64,000 nucleotides of DNA, from assembly GCA_004802705.1 (NCBI GenBank), contig SGPL01000056.1, positions 30,536-94,535 of the forward strand, given 5' to 3'. The notes below the pieces were generated by a model. It did not search any database. It saw nothing but the letters and a program-made list of their open reading frames with translations, and was not told the origin of the DNA. Source of the DNA: Bondarzewia mesenterica (taxonomy: Eukaryota; Basidiomycota; Agaricomycetes; Russulales; Bondarzewiaceae). Shown here piece by piece: positions 53,363 to 64,000 of the stretch (position 1 is its first letter; each line of letters begins with the position of its first letter). Position numbers and translations under genes: made by a program.

Positions 53363-54883
53363 TCACAAAATTGCGCACACCCCAGCGAGTAATCCTGCAG
53401 AGATAGTCATCAACGCTCCGACGTGACCATCAGAGATTCTAAAGGCTGAAATAGCGCCGCTAGATGAAGACGCTGAAGAGGTGGTCGATGAGGTGGTGAT
53501 AGGCGAAGGTACAGGCGTTGCAGGGCTATAAGTGACCCCGTTCGCCGCGGCAGCAACTTGGAAAACAGAGCCACCACCGTACTCGTAGAACTATCGGTTG
53601 TCATGAGAATCTAAACGCGACAAGAAGAGATGGTCGGAAGCAGATACATACATCCACGAGCATGAAGTTTGGGTTGCGACTATGCTCTGCTGCGCAGGTT
53701 TCGACTTGCAGGCCGAGCGACCCTGTGCCGCTCACCGCATTGGTCGTATTGGCGCGCGACGAGTCCGGCGCCGGCTGACCAAGGACTAATGTATCCAAAA
53801 AGTGATTGATGAGATACATTTGCGTCGAAGTATCACCCTTCGTCCTGTTGACATTGCAGTCAAAGGTGGTGTCGGTGACATCAAACGCAGTCTCCCAGAT
53901 GTTAGTAAATTCTGGACATCAACAACTATGTGCTCAGCGCAAATAGCCGTTTGCAGTGAGTTTAAGTGCGTACCATCTATAAGGTATGCAACCGAGGTAA
54001 AGTCTGCCCCAGTGTCCAGGAATGTGACCAGATGCTTGCCGGAATCAATCATTGAACCCAACGTGGGCCAGCTACTGTAGGTAAGCGAAGAAGAGGCAGG
54101 AGCATAGGAAATGGTGTCTAGGCCGACGGATTTGAAGACACTGTCAAAGTCAGAAGGCGTGAAGCCGTCCGAATTGACAATGAGGAGGGAAACCACTACA
54201 TGGGAAGACTGAGTAAAAACAACTATCAAAGCTAGGAGTGAGTTACCGTCGTTGGTATTTGCGCCCATCCATGTTTTCACTGAATGACAACATAAATTTG
54301 CAGGCAATGAATGATAACTATTCACACCCACCGGAGTTGAGGTAATTCTCTAAAGTACCTCCGTTGAATAGAGCCTGTAAAGGTGTCTGTATCGGATGGC
54401 AATTGCACAAAAGCAGATCACTCACGCAGGATGTGTGGCACAGCTGAATCACACCGCTCTGGTTGTGTGCCTGCATCTGTAACATCCGGATGCCATCATT
54501 TAGCTGCTGCGTCACTATGACCATAGGCTGAGAATATCTGCAAGGAGAACTTGATTCTAGGACTCACCGTTGTAGTCCTGATTCGTTGCCACTGAAAAAT
54601 TATCTATTCAATCTGACATAACACAGAGTCCTAGGACGGAACTGACGGTTGTTCGTCCCAACAGCATACGAATCGTGTGCTCCTACGAAGGTGACATTAC
54701 CGAAGCTCTTGTTGCACAACTGCATTTTGAAATTCAGGATAAATGCCTCTCAAGTTGATAGAGCTTAAGTCGTACCTCGGAATGGCCATTGCATGTTGTC
54801 GCCCGACGTTCCACAGAAGCAGCACGAACAGCCGTGAGGACAGAGAGGGCGACCGGCGCCAGAATCGTTAATGGAAAAATCAT
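53363..54883 (-). CDS. Secreted GPI-anchored PLC-like phosphodiesterase
   Basis: Nine minus-strand exons: 54776-54883, 54647-54719, 54568-54591 (24 nt), 54426-54514, 54332-54374, 54247-54279, 53974-54195, 53652-53911 and 53363-53590, giving 359 residues. A signal peptide (LTILAPVALSVLTAVRA) leads. The PI-PLC X-type TIM-barrel start is NVTFVGAHDSYAVG, with the first catalytic His near residue 51. DGIRMLQMQAHN and VVSLLIVNSDGF follow; the barrel strands LVTFLDTGADF and NFMLVDFYEYGG complete the fold. The C-terminus is a Ser/Thr-rich linker followed by a hydrophobic tail (VGALMTISAGLLAGVCAIL), indicating a GPI anchor. Family members are common in fungi, with the phosphodiesterase substrate unproven. 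All introns are GT-AG. Confidence 0.85.
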
Positions 54884-56917
54884 GGTGAACGAGAGAAGAG
54901 AGGGTGACTGATGGAACGTTGAAGAGGCAAGGAGAGGGAAGTCGGATACTGCAATGCTGCGCTGACCTCGCTTCCGCTTCCACGAAGTACAGCCACCGTT
55001 CATTCTTTGTCCGGCAGCTGTGGAGCCCCGGGTGATCAGTCGATCAAGCTCAAGCCGGGCAAGACATAGATACTTCCTGATTCCTTACCGTGACGTCCCC
55101 CATCCACAGTACACCGCAGCGCTCTTGGTGACACCATGACCTTTGGTTCACTGAGTCTGAATTTAATGTACACAGATACTGCACAGATGCACACTGTCAC
55201 GAAGGAGCACGGACGTGGTGCTTCGTTGACAAGGAAGCCTTCTACAGAATTGGCACTCCCAACCGCCGTCCACGTAGTTTCACGCTCAAAGATCTCCTAG
55301 GACACAAATGTTTGGCTATTTATCACTGCACTGGATGAGGGCACGTAGGGGCACGTTAGTGAGTCGTAACTTTCCGCTATTACTTTGTCGGTGAGAAGCT
55401 GTTACGTATATAAAAAGCATAGCTAATTCACGGTTCGTCAACGATGGCCCAGGAGCTCCCAGGAGGCATTCAAAAAGTACCTGTGAAGGTCTATTCTTCG
55501 TGTATCCCCCATTCACATTATTAGGGGTTATATACGCCTGTATTCGCCTATGTGAGCAGGAGTACCCTTTCTTAATCTGTCCTTACACTAGGTACAGAGA
55601 CGGTAGATGAAAGGTGAGTTTTCGTTCTAAACGTTAACTTTATCGACCAGCAGCATATGCGACGGACAGAATGCTCTATCAATTGAAAGCATGGCTGACG
55701 TGACATCAATGCAGCTAGCCGTGCGCCGTCAATGTCATGCGAGTCGCTCCTTGAAATCACTCCCTGACAATAATATCAAGTCCGCAACGATGCACTCGCC
55801 TCACCAAATGTCTTTGGCACCATTGGGATTCTGCGGCGTCTCTGTGACCGAGTTGTCTGAAACTGAATGGTACTGCCCGGCATATCGACTACGAACAGAC
55901 GAACCCATCGTTTTACGTGGCCTCGAGGACATATCCAATGCCTTCCAACTATTTTGTATGACTATTGCTAACCTTCAGGTTTTTTTTTGCATGTCAGTTC
56001 ACTCAGCAAACACCATAGTACGTATTCACAATGCCGACTCATTGCACATGTAGCCTTCGAAGAATTGCTTTTACTCCAAACAGAGTTCAAGATGCGCACC
56101 TTCCGAATAGGGCACAAGGAGAGTCCTTACCATGGTACTCGATGTCGTTAAAATCGTTGCGCCGATAGCTCAAAATCTGCCTCGAGGTGTTGTTTGGTAA
56201 GATCGATCTGACGAAATGGTGTGCACGAGGCTTCCACGGCTGTGTATGATAAGTATTGCACGGGGTTATTCTGTTTGCTTCGATCAGATTAAAGCACTGT
56301 TGACCAGAACATGTCTTCTTGGCCTGGTATCGGTTCCCCAGTCCTTGGAAACACATGGCTCGTCTATCATATTGTCACAGGGTGTATTCATTATCTGTTG
56401 GGACGAGGACCGATGACCCCGAAAATCAAGCGTGCGAGAAGAAGAATGACCCGTGCTTCGCGTATGTGGGGGCAGGACACCCTAATCTTGCCACTCCTTC
56501 ATGCAGATGGAAAGAAGTTTTTTGATCAGGCTCTCTCCTGAAAAATTGACCGCGATTCATACCGAACGAAGTGCATTGAAATCCTCGTTGTTTATCGCAG
56601 CTAAATTACCACGTCATCGGTAGTAGGAGTACGAGTACTCGTCTTCTCAGCTGACCAGACGAGGTGCCAATTCTGGCTAAAACCGACTTGTTGACGTTTC
56701 TGTCATCCTTCTTACAGTTGTTCAAGTTGGCGACACTCATGATTGGTTGCCAATTTTCGAAACCAAGTGAGCTCATCTGTTGGCCACCATCTACATGACG
56801 CTCCACATCGAATCGTGGACGTCTTTTTTAGTATAAGTACCTTTGTTGTCCTCGGGTTTCTTCATCAAGTTCCCCCGGACAAGACTTGTGACTAAAAGTC
56901 TTTTCTTCATCAGCTCC
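54884..56917. other. 2-kb gene-poor interval
   Basis: This is the largest gap in the window. Plus-strand frames at 55691-56053 and 56319-56525 are open but share no frame, start context or domain. A 12-bp perfect palindrome (ACGAGTACTCGT) lies at 56631-56642. The 55300-55560 part contains GGCACGT and TTCGCCTAT-like short repeats. No transposon termini were recognised. Confidence 0.4.
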
Positions 56918-58098
56918 ATGTCGGACGAAGAAATCATAGTAGAGGACTATCTTGTCCCGTCGATGCCGAAATATTCGAGAAGGGAACGCACACCGAACCC
57001 GCTTCCATCACTCACAGACGATGAAAGACTTTTCTACAAATCGGAGATAGAAATTGCGAATGACGAGGATCTCATGGAGCATATGTACATTCTTCAAATG
57101 ACCGCACAGAGGGTATGTTTTTCCTTCGGCAATGGTAATTGATCGGAATGACATTTATTGAATAACAATAGATGTGGCCCTCTACTCGTCATTCCCCTCC
57201 ACGTTTTGCAAGGTTTGCTTTTTCACCGACTCTTTCATTCGATGACTAAAATGTTGATCAAAACTGTATAAGGCTTGTGATGTCGCAGCTCCCTTTGTAT
57301 CGATATATCCTAGAGACGAGGGAAAATAGAATTGACGCTATTCTTTTGGACGTTGGTTGCGGAAGTATGTTCTTCTGTTTCTTCCTTTGTGAGAAGCAAT
57401 CTTCGAACTGAAAATCCGATCAGTTGGTGTTGATGTTAGAAAGGCGGTATGGGACGGGTTTCCAGCAGAAGATATTATCGCCACGGACCATAACCTTGGT
57501 AATTGCTCTCGTCAGAATTTCATTTGGCCGACGCACTTCTCACATGTTCGTCCTAGTGGAATGGAACTTGGGCCTTCAATTGTGTCGAACGCCCGAGTTT
57601 CGGCACAAGTACATCAAGTTCATACCAGGGGGTATCCTCGATCCCAAATTTCTGATGCCTTCAGCTGTTCGGTATACAGCTCCAGAATTAGCGCACCCTC
57701 CAATTCCCGCACTCAAGAATTTGTCACCTATGCTCAACCACGTCTCTTTCATCCATGCTTCCAATTTCTTCCAGTATTTCTTAGCTCAGCAGCAGAAACA
57801 CGTTGCGCAGCTCCTAGCATCTTTGTTGGTTGCCCTCCCCGGGTGCCTCATATTTGGCCAGCAGCCTGGAGCGGCTACACCCTGCACTATCAGAGAGCAG
57901 GGTCCTTATGGAAAGTCCATGTATTGTCACTCGCCTGCGTCGTGGAAGGCGTTGTGGGAAGGCGATGTGTTTGCAAAGGGATCCGTGAGGTGCGATGCAG
58001 AGCTGAGATACATTCATCACACAGGACAGCTGGTACGTGATGGCGATGAAGTGGGAGAAGTGAACTTGATGCTGGTCTGGAGTGTTATAAGGATATAA
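56918..58098 (+). CDS. AsqN-like S-adenosylmethionine methyltransferase
   Basis: Exons 56918-57112, 57172-57212, 57273-57364, 57424-57498 and 57557-58098 give 314 residues. SAM motif I is ILLDVGCGIGVDVRKAV (about 103-119). GFPAEDIIATDHNL holds the acidic residue that binds SAM hydroxyls. FIPGGILDPKFL, VSFIHASNFFQYFLAQQQ and MYCHSPASWKALWEGDVF are family marks. These features match the fungal AsqN/Trt5/AusD-type methyltransferases and many uncharacterised basidiomycete relatives. Those relatives act on natural products, but no polyketide or terpene genes lie nearby, so a secondary-metabolism role is unproven. The N-terminal 60 residues (YLVPSMPKYSRRERTPNPLP) are a lid region. The start at 56918 is the first ATG consistent with the family; one at 56843 is also in frame. 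Confidence 0.85.
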
Positions 58099-58443
58099 TG
58101 CGCTGAGCGATTTAGATTTTTTGACGCCGACTTATAATGTATTCAGTGCTACTTCCTCACTGTGAGTACGGATATGTATGGATTGCAGTCTTGCCCCACG
58201 ATTTCACTACGGTGTCGGCCAATTCAAGGTGTCCATAGTCTCCTATATTAACATCACGAAGACTGGATCTGAAGCTCAGACACGGATATCCTGAGTTACG
58301 AAAGTTGAAGGAAGTGTCTACAACCTGCCATTGGGAGACTAGGTCCATGGAGCTCACGTGAAGACGCGAAATAACCGAGTCGGGCTCCACCTCTTGGAAC
58401 AACGCCTTCTACTTAGTACTTGACCTCATCTTGCTGTAACATC
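58099..58443. other. Intergenic, no gene seen
   Basis: This 345 bp lies between the methyltransferase stop and the myosin light-chain start, on the same strand. No exon is supported. Confidence 0.4.
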
Positions 58444-59162
58444 ATGTCTCGCTATCCGGACCTTCTCTCTCCAAACGTCACTCCCTCAAAGCTCACGAAA
58501 GCGCAGAAATCACGCGCACGTCGTGAACCGTCCGGCGTCTTTTCTCTCTTTCAGGCACCCCAGATCCAACAGTTCAAGGAGGCATTTGCACTCATAGACC
58601 AAGATAGAAATGGAATCGTGAGCGAGGAAGATTTGAGAGAAACGTTCGCGAGTCTTGGTACGCATCACTCAATATGTTGGATGGTTTGTACGCGCCCTCT
58701 AACGTACGCACAGGTATCGCGCCTACAAAGCGCATGATGGATGAACTGCTCACTGATCGTCCTGGAGGCCACGACCGAACTGGTTCCTCTTCTTCCATAG
58801 ACGACTCTGCAGATCGAGGAATCAACTTTGCCATGTTCTTGACTATGATGAGCGAACACCTGTTCGAGTTCGATACCGAGGCAGAATTGTTGGACGCATT
58901 CGCATGCTTCGACGAGAACGATTCTGGTATTGTGAAAGGAGACGAGATCAGGAAGTGGTTGAGTGAGACGGGTGAGAGAATGGATCAGAAGGAGGTAAGT
59001 CAGATACGAATGAAGTACTAAACGATACTCATAAATCGTTCGCAGATTGACCGATTCTTGAAAGGCCCCTTCACTGACAGACACGGTCATTTCAACTACA
59101 GAGAGTGGGTGAAAGTGCTCAGAGTCAATGAAGACGCTGATGAGGTCGAATTCCAAGCATAA
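58444..59162 (+). CDS. Myosin regulatory light chain
   Basis: The regulatory light chain binds the neck of myosin heavy chain and tunes contractile-ring and actin functions. Exons 58444-58657, 58714-58994 and 59046-59162 encode 203 residues. The N-terminus SRARREPSGVFSLF resembles the phosphorylatable segment of RLCs, with Ser30 the likely kinase target. EF-hand 1 is LIDQDRNGIVSEEDLRETFA (intact loop, residues about 52-64). A second EF-like segment is CFDENDSGIVKGDEIRKWLS. The C-terminal lobe reads FTDRHGHFNYREWVKVL. EF1 is Ca2+/Mg2+ competent, the others degenerate, as in RLCs. A GSSSSIDDSADRG insert is longer than in fission yeast Rlc1. Calmodulin and essential light chain are excluded by the N-terminal phospho-motif. 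Confidence 0.9.
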
Positions 59163-59314
59163 ATCTGCTGTAAAGTTGTAGTTCTATCTTCACGACCGTC
59201 ACGATGTATACCATTTTTTGTTTATTTTCACAGATCGCATACCGCAAGCGACTTCATCATTTCATATGATGTAGCGTAAGTTAGAGGCGATAAATTTAAT
59301 CCTTCGATCGAGGC

Positions 59315-60775
59315 TCAAAACCATTGTCCTTCAAGCGGTTCTGCTGGAAATTTGTCCTTGTCGACGGCCAGTTCCCTCATGACCTCGTCTACTGTATCTT
59401 TTGATTCCTTCTCTTCAAGTTCGTGTAACGCTGAAGATAGTCGTGATCAGTTTCACTCTTTGACTTCAATTTAGGTATTACCTTGCCCTCTTCCCTCTCC
59501 CAAGCTATTCTCTAGGCCTTCTTCTCCGGTTCGCGAAGCAATCAACAACAACTCGGCGCCCTCGTAATCTAATAACTCGACCCTCTCCACACTCGCGAAA
59601 CGGAGTCCAAAGCTTTCACGCCGCCTCCCTTCTCCTTTACCGAAAATATCACTCATTACCCATTCCGGGTAATGAGTTCGACGGCTCTCAGGTAATCCCA
59701 CACGCCGGCCTCCAGTCGGAGGGGCAAGTGGATTCTTCACTTGAATGACAAAGGAAGATGCAGTGTGTATGCCGAGAGCAGACTGTACTTCTCCCATATC
59801 TGATGGGTGAGAAAGATGATATCCCAGGTGCGTAGCACGTCCAGAAGGAACACGTGAGTCGTTGTTCACCAGTGCGTATGCCCCTCTACCCGCTAAACGA
59901 GATGATGCTTCGTGCCTTGTCCCTAAATCTCACGATTAGAGACAATCAGTTTTGATATGGAATTTTTCACCTTTTGTCTTGGTCTCATATGTTCTGGGAC
60001 CCATTCTTCTCTCTACCGCAGATAGATCATCTCCTACGGCAGTTACCGTCGCCCAGAACGTCTCTTTCCTGCCTTTGCCGTTCCGCCACCTTCCTTGGGG
60101 TCAGGCAGTTGTTTCTTCCCAACGGTAATGACACGATAATATTTCTTGATCGTATCGCGCGTTTCTTTGGCAGGAACAGCGTCCGCGCCTTTAGCAAGAA
60201 GGGCCATCTCAAAATCTTCTTTGTCTTCTCCTTTCTCACACGTATCAACCTCCTCGTTGTACGTGCTGAATTCTGGCGGCTTGGGTATAAGTAAAATAGT
60301 AAATCGACTAACGTCGTCGATGGAATGCACTTCGTCGTGCTCTACCTTCGGTCGGTAGAAGAAATAGATGTGGCCACGCTCAATGACCCCTGTATTCTGA
60401 CTGAATCACTTCTCGATCTTTTGTTGAAGAAGTAAGCTCACCCGTCTGACGCAAATGTCGTCTCCAATCCTGCGACTCGTCCTCATTTCCCGCATCAATA
60501 TGTTGTTCCTTCGCTTCTTCCTCCTCTCTCTTCACATCCTCATTATGTCTCTCGGCTTTCCGCTCTTGTTCTTTCACTTCCTTATCCTGATCCTCGTTTT
60601 CCTCAGTCTGATCCTGTCTCTTGGTCTTCTTGGGTGGCTCCTCAGGCGACTCCTTCCCATGGCCTACTCCTTTTGCCTCCTCGGTCTTCCGCTTCTTCCC
60701 ATGCTGAGGCGTGTGTTGCGGTTCAGAGTCGACTTCTTCGGCCTGACCAGCAGATTGTCTCCCAGCTGTCGGCAT
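59315..60775 (-). CDS. Conserved fungal protein of unknown function, one frame break
   Basis: Minus-strand exons 60442-60775, 59971-60389, 59482-59922 and 59315-59430. With one base added near 60097-60100 the total is 436 residues. The N-terminus is Lys/Glu-rich and disordered (PKKTKRQDQTEENEDQDKEV). The conserved region starts GHIYFFYRPKVEHDEVHSID and includes DVSRFTILLIP and YYRVITVGKKQLPDP. After the break come KETFWATVTAVGDDL, TYETKTKGTRHEASSRLAGR, HLGYHLSHPSDMGEVQSALG, SFVIQVKNPLAPPTGG, VELLDYEGAELLLIASR and a terminal PAEPLEGQWF. I recognise this as a conserved fungal family, but do not know its role. Without the correction the protein would stop after AKAGKRRSGRR. Confidence 0.8.
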
Positions 60776-61427
60776 GAAAAGATATCGCGTGGACTATGGA
60801 CGGTGAATTCAAATTGATCTTTCTATTCAGCTCAATTAATATGCCAATCCACTTATGAGGTTGCACGACGTCATCGTCTTTCATCGAGGGCTAAACTCAC
60901 GTGATGGTAGTGCCCTGGGTCAACTCAGAGATTTGGAGCATTTGCGACAGCATATCCATGCATTATGTACATGCATCTATGACATATATACATGGGCTCT
61001 TGAATTCTTGTGGTGTCAGTCATGCATTGTCATCAACCAGGGACCCTGAGTTTGCTTCAAGATCTATATCAACGTTCAAACGAATCGCTCACTTCTTTTT
61101 CTTCGTTGATGCAGATCTAGATATCGCCGAACTATAGATCTCACGGAACCATTGGTCGTTGTGCTAGATTCGAGTACTATCCTATCCAGTACTTACTCTC
61201 GCTTGAAAGCAGCGTCGGGGCAATCAATAAATTGGTGAAATCGTGCCGACGCGGGTCTGGATACCATTGTTACACAAATCGCGCGAGCTGGTTGAGTAGT
61301 ACATGTGTGAGCTCTTGAATCCAGAGGATTTGACATCTATGCGGATCGGGAACATCATGAGGTCTAGAAGCAGATGATCTGCAGCTGTATTGACGACGAG
61401 GGAGAAAAAACCGAGTTTCACGCACCG
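60776..61427. other. Intergenic, no gene seen
   Basis: This is 652 bp between two minus-strand genes: the promoter of the conserved unknown gene and the 3' flank of the MFS gene. The short plus frames in it lack support. Confidence 0.4.
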
Positions 61428-63192
61428 CTATTTTGCATGAACAAAGTTCATGGGAATGCGAAGAGACATGCCAACACCAATGACCGTGATAATCCACAAA
61501 ACCACGAAAACCATCGATCCACCAAGGAGATTGTCTTCGAGGGATATAGCGTATAGCGATGATGCAACAGCAGGCGATACAGATCGACACAATGAGGCAA
61601 TCATTTGAGCGATTCCATTGATGGCCCCAAGAGTGGATTTCGACGGTGCAGCATCGACGAAATAAACTTGAATTAGTCCTTTTGAATCACAGACATCAGC
61701 TTGTCACGAAAAATCGAGAAGTATGAAGAAACCAGACCATAACACATGTAAAGCATGCTGGTGCAGGCCAGTTGTATGATGAGGACCGTCCACACTGCCG
61801 CGCTGACCGTGCCACCCGCAAGCTTCGTGAGAAAGCTCATCAGCGGGTAAGCAGGGAATACAACCAGCATACAAGCAAATGACACGATATACAATTTCCG
61901 AGGACCGAATTTCTCCACCAGAGGAGCAAAGACGATAGCCTGGACAATTCCATTGAGCATGCCCCAAGTGCCCATGACCACGCCGATGGTATATGGGTCG
62001 AACCCTAAACCGCCGAAAGAAATGGACGTGGAGTATACAAGAGGAAGAAGGACCTGATTGGATTGGTCCGCTAAGGCAAGGAAGACGTAATTAACGAGGA
62101 GGCTGTTGAAACGCGGAGTCAAGAGGGAGCGGATGGTTGGGCTTTCTTCTTCCAGATTTTGCTCGACAGGTGATGCACAGAGTTCTGGTGAAGATATCAT
62201 ACTGCCATAGATGATACTGTCGGTAGAATCGATGAGCGTAGCCGTTTCAGACTCATTGAGAGAGGATTGTCGTGAAATATTTTGCTTGCGGCGTGAGATG
62301 GCAGCTGGCAACGTCTGATGACAGATGAATGATCTAATGGTATATGCAGAAAGTCATATGTGTTACCTCTTTCAAACCCATGGAGATTACAGTCAACAAG
62401 ACGAGCGTCAAGATGCTGGCTATAGCGCACGGCAGAAAATAAGGATGGAGAAAGAACAGCGTAGAACGTCCAAATAGCGCCGGCCAGCGTTCAGCGGGTC
62501 TTGCAAAATAGCCCCCGATCAGGGGACTGCAGAGACATTATCAGCATCGCAGACGGCATATATTGATCGAATGGCCTCCCCTACCCGATAGTCACTCCAG
62601 CTGCCCATTGCAAGGGAATATATCCGAATGCGCGAGCCATGTTCGTCGAATCGGTCAGCTCACCCATGACACTTTTTGTAACGCCGATATTCCCGTTCGC
62701 AACGCCCTGAACAAACCGGCTAACAACAAGAAGCCAATAACCTTTGGATAGACCGAAACTGAACATGGACGCGGCCAGAATGACCAAGCCCATGATGAGG
62801 ATAGGCTTCCGTCCAATGCGATCTGATGCGCGGCCCCAGTGCACCACGGTGACAGCTTCCCCAACAAAAAAAAAGAGATTCCTATGAAAAAGGAAGCACG
62901 TAAGGGAACAATGGATACTTTGCGGAAAGATATGACGGACAATGACACCAGCATAATATCCGGTCTTCTTCTCATCACCTTCAGTAATGCCTGTCTCTCT
63001 GACGAAAGCATTGATGAAGGGGTATATAACCGTCGAGCTCACAGGCTCAGCGAACATGACGAGTATGACCAGGAAAAGCTGCCACTTGGGCAAAGAAGTG
63101 CGGGGGACCTTGCTATCTTTTGGCTGAACGGCGTCGTTTTCCATGCCAGTGTCTGGAGTTACTGCGAGATCGCGTACACACTGATCAGACAT
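61428..63192 (-). CDS. MFS transporter, one frame break
   Basis: Minus-strand exons 62941-63192, 62585-62881, 62367-62526, 61738-62314 and 61428-61678. Dropping one T from the T9 run (A9 on the plus strand, 62866-62874) gives 511 residues and the expected ESLFFVGEAVTVVHWGRASD. Twelve hydrophobic helices are laid out as 6+6. The signature WGRASDRIGRKPILIMGL follows helix 2. SRFVQGVANGNIGVTKSVMG and GYIPLQWAAGVTIGPLIGGY mark helices 4-5. A long cytosolic loop carries Ser/Glu-rich sequence. The C-terminal half holds YGLIQVYFVDAAPSKSTLGA and GSMVFVVLWIITVIGVGMSL. Similar to fungal transporters of the ZIFL/multidrug group; substrate not predictable. The last intron (61679-61737) uses a GTCTGG donor and is inferred from family continuity. 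Confidence 0.85.
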
Positions 63193-63912
63193 GGCTAGCA
63201 GCACCTCAGGCGACAACGCAGGGACAGCTCGAGAAGACAGGTACTGTACGGTCCTTATGTACTATTTGATTGAAGCGATCGTGATCACGATTCATTTGAG
63301 TCAGGCAAATCTTTTACTTTCCGCGGCGGCGGGGGTTCCGGCGGACTCATACTCTCCGCGACACATGCTTGAATGGACTGTTGACAGCCCGGGACTCTGC
63401 CAAATCCGAAAGGAATGAGCAAGGGCTCTTCGAGGCGTTCTTCCTTAGTGCTCACTTGCATGCCGCGAAAAACCGAATATACGTACTGTGGAGGCAGGCT
63501 CAACATTAAATAACATATTCTCGTGAATCGTAGCAGCAATAGATGACGATCAGCTATACATAGACTCCAATTGGGCTTGTCACGTACAGACGTTCCGACA
63601 AACATTTATCGATTATCCGCTGATGAGCCTGTCAATCGAGTACAGATAGCGTTCCACGCTGAGCAATTTTACGGTTAAGTTGACAGCCGCAGGCGCTTAT
63701 GCAGAGCAGTTAGGCGCCCAAAGCGAATTCGGGCTGGCACGTTCCACGCCGCAAGGCGCTGAAGCCTACCGACAGCTGCAGCTTGTGGACACTGAAGATG
63801 TTCCGGAATCTAAATAAGAGTATGTGAAAGCCAATTCAAAATGCACATATTTATCATGATCGATATGCACTGCACAAAAAAAAGGTAACATGGCCGACGC
63901 AGGGCTTTGGAT
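63193..63912. other. Intergenic, no convincing gene
   Basis: This lies upstream of the MFS gene. A minus-strand frame with ATG near 63462 could encode about 58 residues (MQVSTKEERLEEPLLIPFGF...), ending Pro-rich, but it has no known domain or splice support. The remainder is the 3' flank of the edge gene. Confidence 0.4.
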
Positions 63913-64000
63913 TCACAGCAACTCTCCAACTGGCATCAGTCCTTCAAAGTTGGTCGTGGTACGATCGAAAACAACATTTCCTCGAACAAAAGTCTTCTCC
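63913..64000 (-). CDS. C-terminal end of a cyclic amidohydrolase, possibly allantoinase
   Basis: The last 28 codons of a minus-strand gene enter from the right edge and stop at 63913-63915. The peptide EKTFVRGNVVFDRTTT followed by NFEGLMPVGELL matches the closing beta-strand of allantoinase/dihydropyrimidinase-type enzymes (T-x-V-R-G-x-x-V, then a Gly-x-Leu-Leu end). Allantoinase, which opens allantoin in purine breakdown, is the best guess among relatives. Only the small composite beta-sandwich end is visible; the metal-binding core lies outside, so the specific enzyme is uncertain. Confidence 0.5.
   Translation of the reverse strand, partial: EKTFVRGNVVFDRTTTNFEGLMPVGELL

Noticed and set aside
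57424..58098. Continuous frame beginning TTG at 57424 as the methyltransferase start
   Set aside because: The first 75 bases of this frame differ from the SAM-binding frame; splicing at 57499-57556 is needed to join GCGIGVDVRKAV to the C-terminal half.
63285..63605. Possible P450 heme motif (PFGFGRVPGC) in a minus-strand frame
   Set aside because: The spacing does not fit F-x-x-G-x-R-x-C-x-G, and no other P450 motif is present.

Overview
The window reads as nuclear DNA of a filamentous basidiomycete, most likely an Agaricomycete. Coding regions are cut by many short introns (mostly 48-80 nt, GT-AG with some GC-AG, often with a CTNAC/CTGAC-like branch site). Genes are 0.2-2 kb apart on both strands, and the proteins are ordinary fungal housekeeping proteins plus several families I associate with basidiomycetes. 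I saw no transposon, rRNA, CRISPR, bacterial operon or viral gene. Exon-intron models were built by hand from splice signals, reading frame and remembered family motifs. Except where a frame break is stated, and except for the first exon of the 4041-6702 gene, every model sums to a multiple of three.

Left part (1-24 kb): a gene end cut by the window edge; CWC25 (splicing) divergent from a small voltage-sensor-like membrane protein; a Ser/Pro-rich orphan protein; SLA2 (endocytosis) divergent from SURF1/SHY1 (cytochrome oxidase assembly); a large C-terminally membrane-anchored protein; a four-Cys zinc-finger protein sharing a 37-bp promoter gap with BDP1 (RNA polymerase III TFIIIB); an intron-containing tRNA-Phe; and the meiotic recombinase DMC1, with 19 exons.

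Middle (24-45 kb): an EthD-like dimeric alpha-beta barrel protein, a secreted RNase T2, an HST3/4-type sirtuin, RPB6, a large RRM protein, a lipase resembling bacterial family I.5, a basidiomycete RRM-like protein, CFD1 (cytosolic Fe-S assembly), RFC4 (clamp loader) and mitochondrial seryl-tRNA synthetase.

Right part (45-64 kb): LSB5 (VHS-GAT endocytosis), UTP11 (rRNA processing), an NAD(P)-binding epimerase-like protein, a WRKY-GCM1-like DNA-binding protein, a GPI-anchored PLC-like phosphodiesterase, an AsqN-like methyltransferase, myosin regulatory light chain, a conserved unknown protein, an MFS transporter, and the last residues of a cyclic amidohydrolase (possibly allantoinase) cut by the right edge.

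The genes do not form a pathway or cluster; neighbours are linked by position and shared promoters only. The most unusual things are in gene architecture: a start codon split by an intron in SLA2, a 9-nt microexon and three GC-AG introns in DMC1, a 10-nt microexon in the epimerase-like gene, very short bidirectional promoters, and four single-base frame breaks, all next to homopolymers, in otherwise intact genes.
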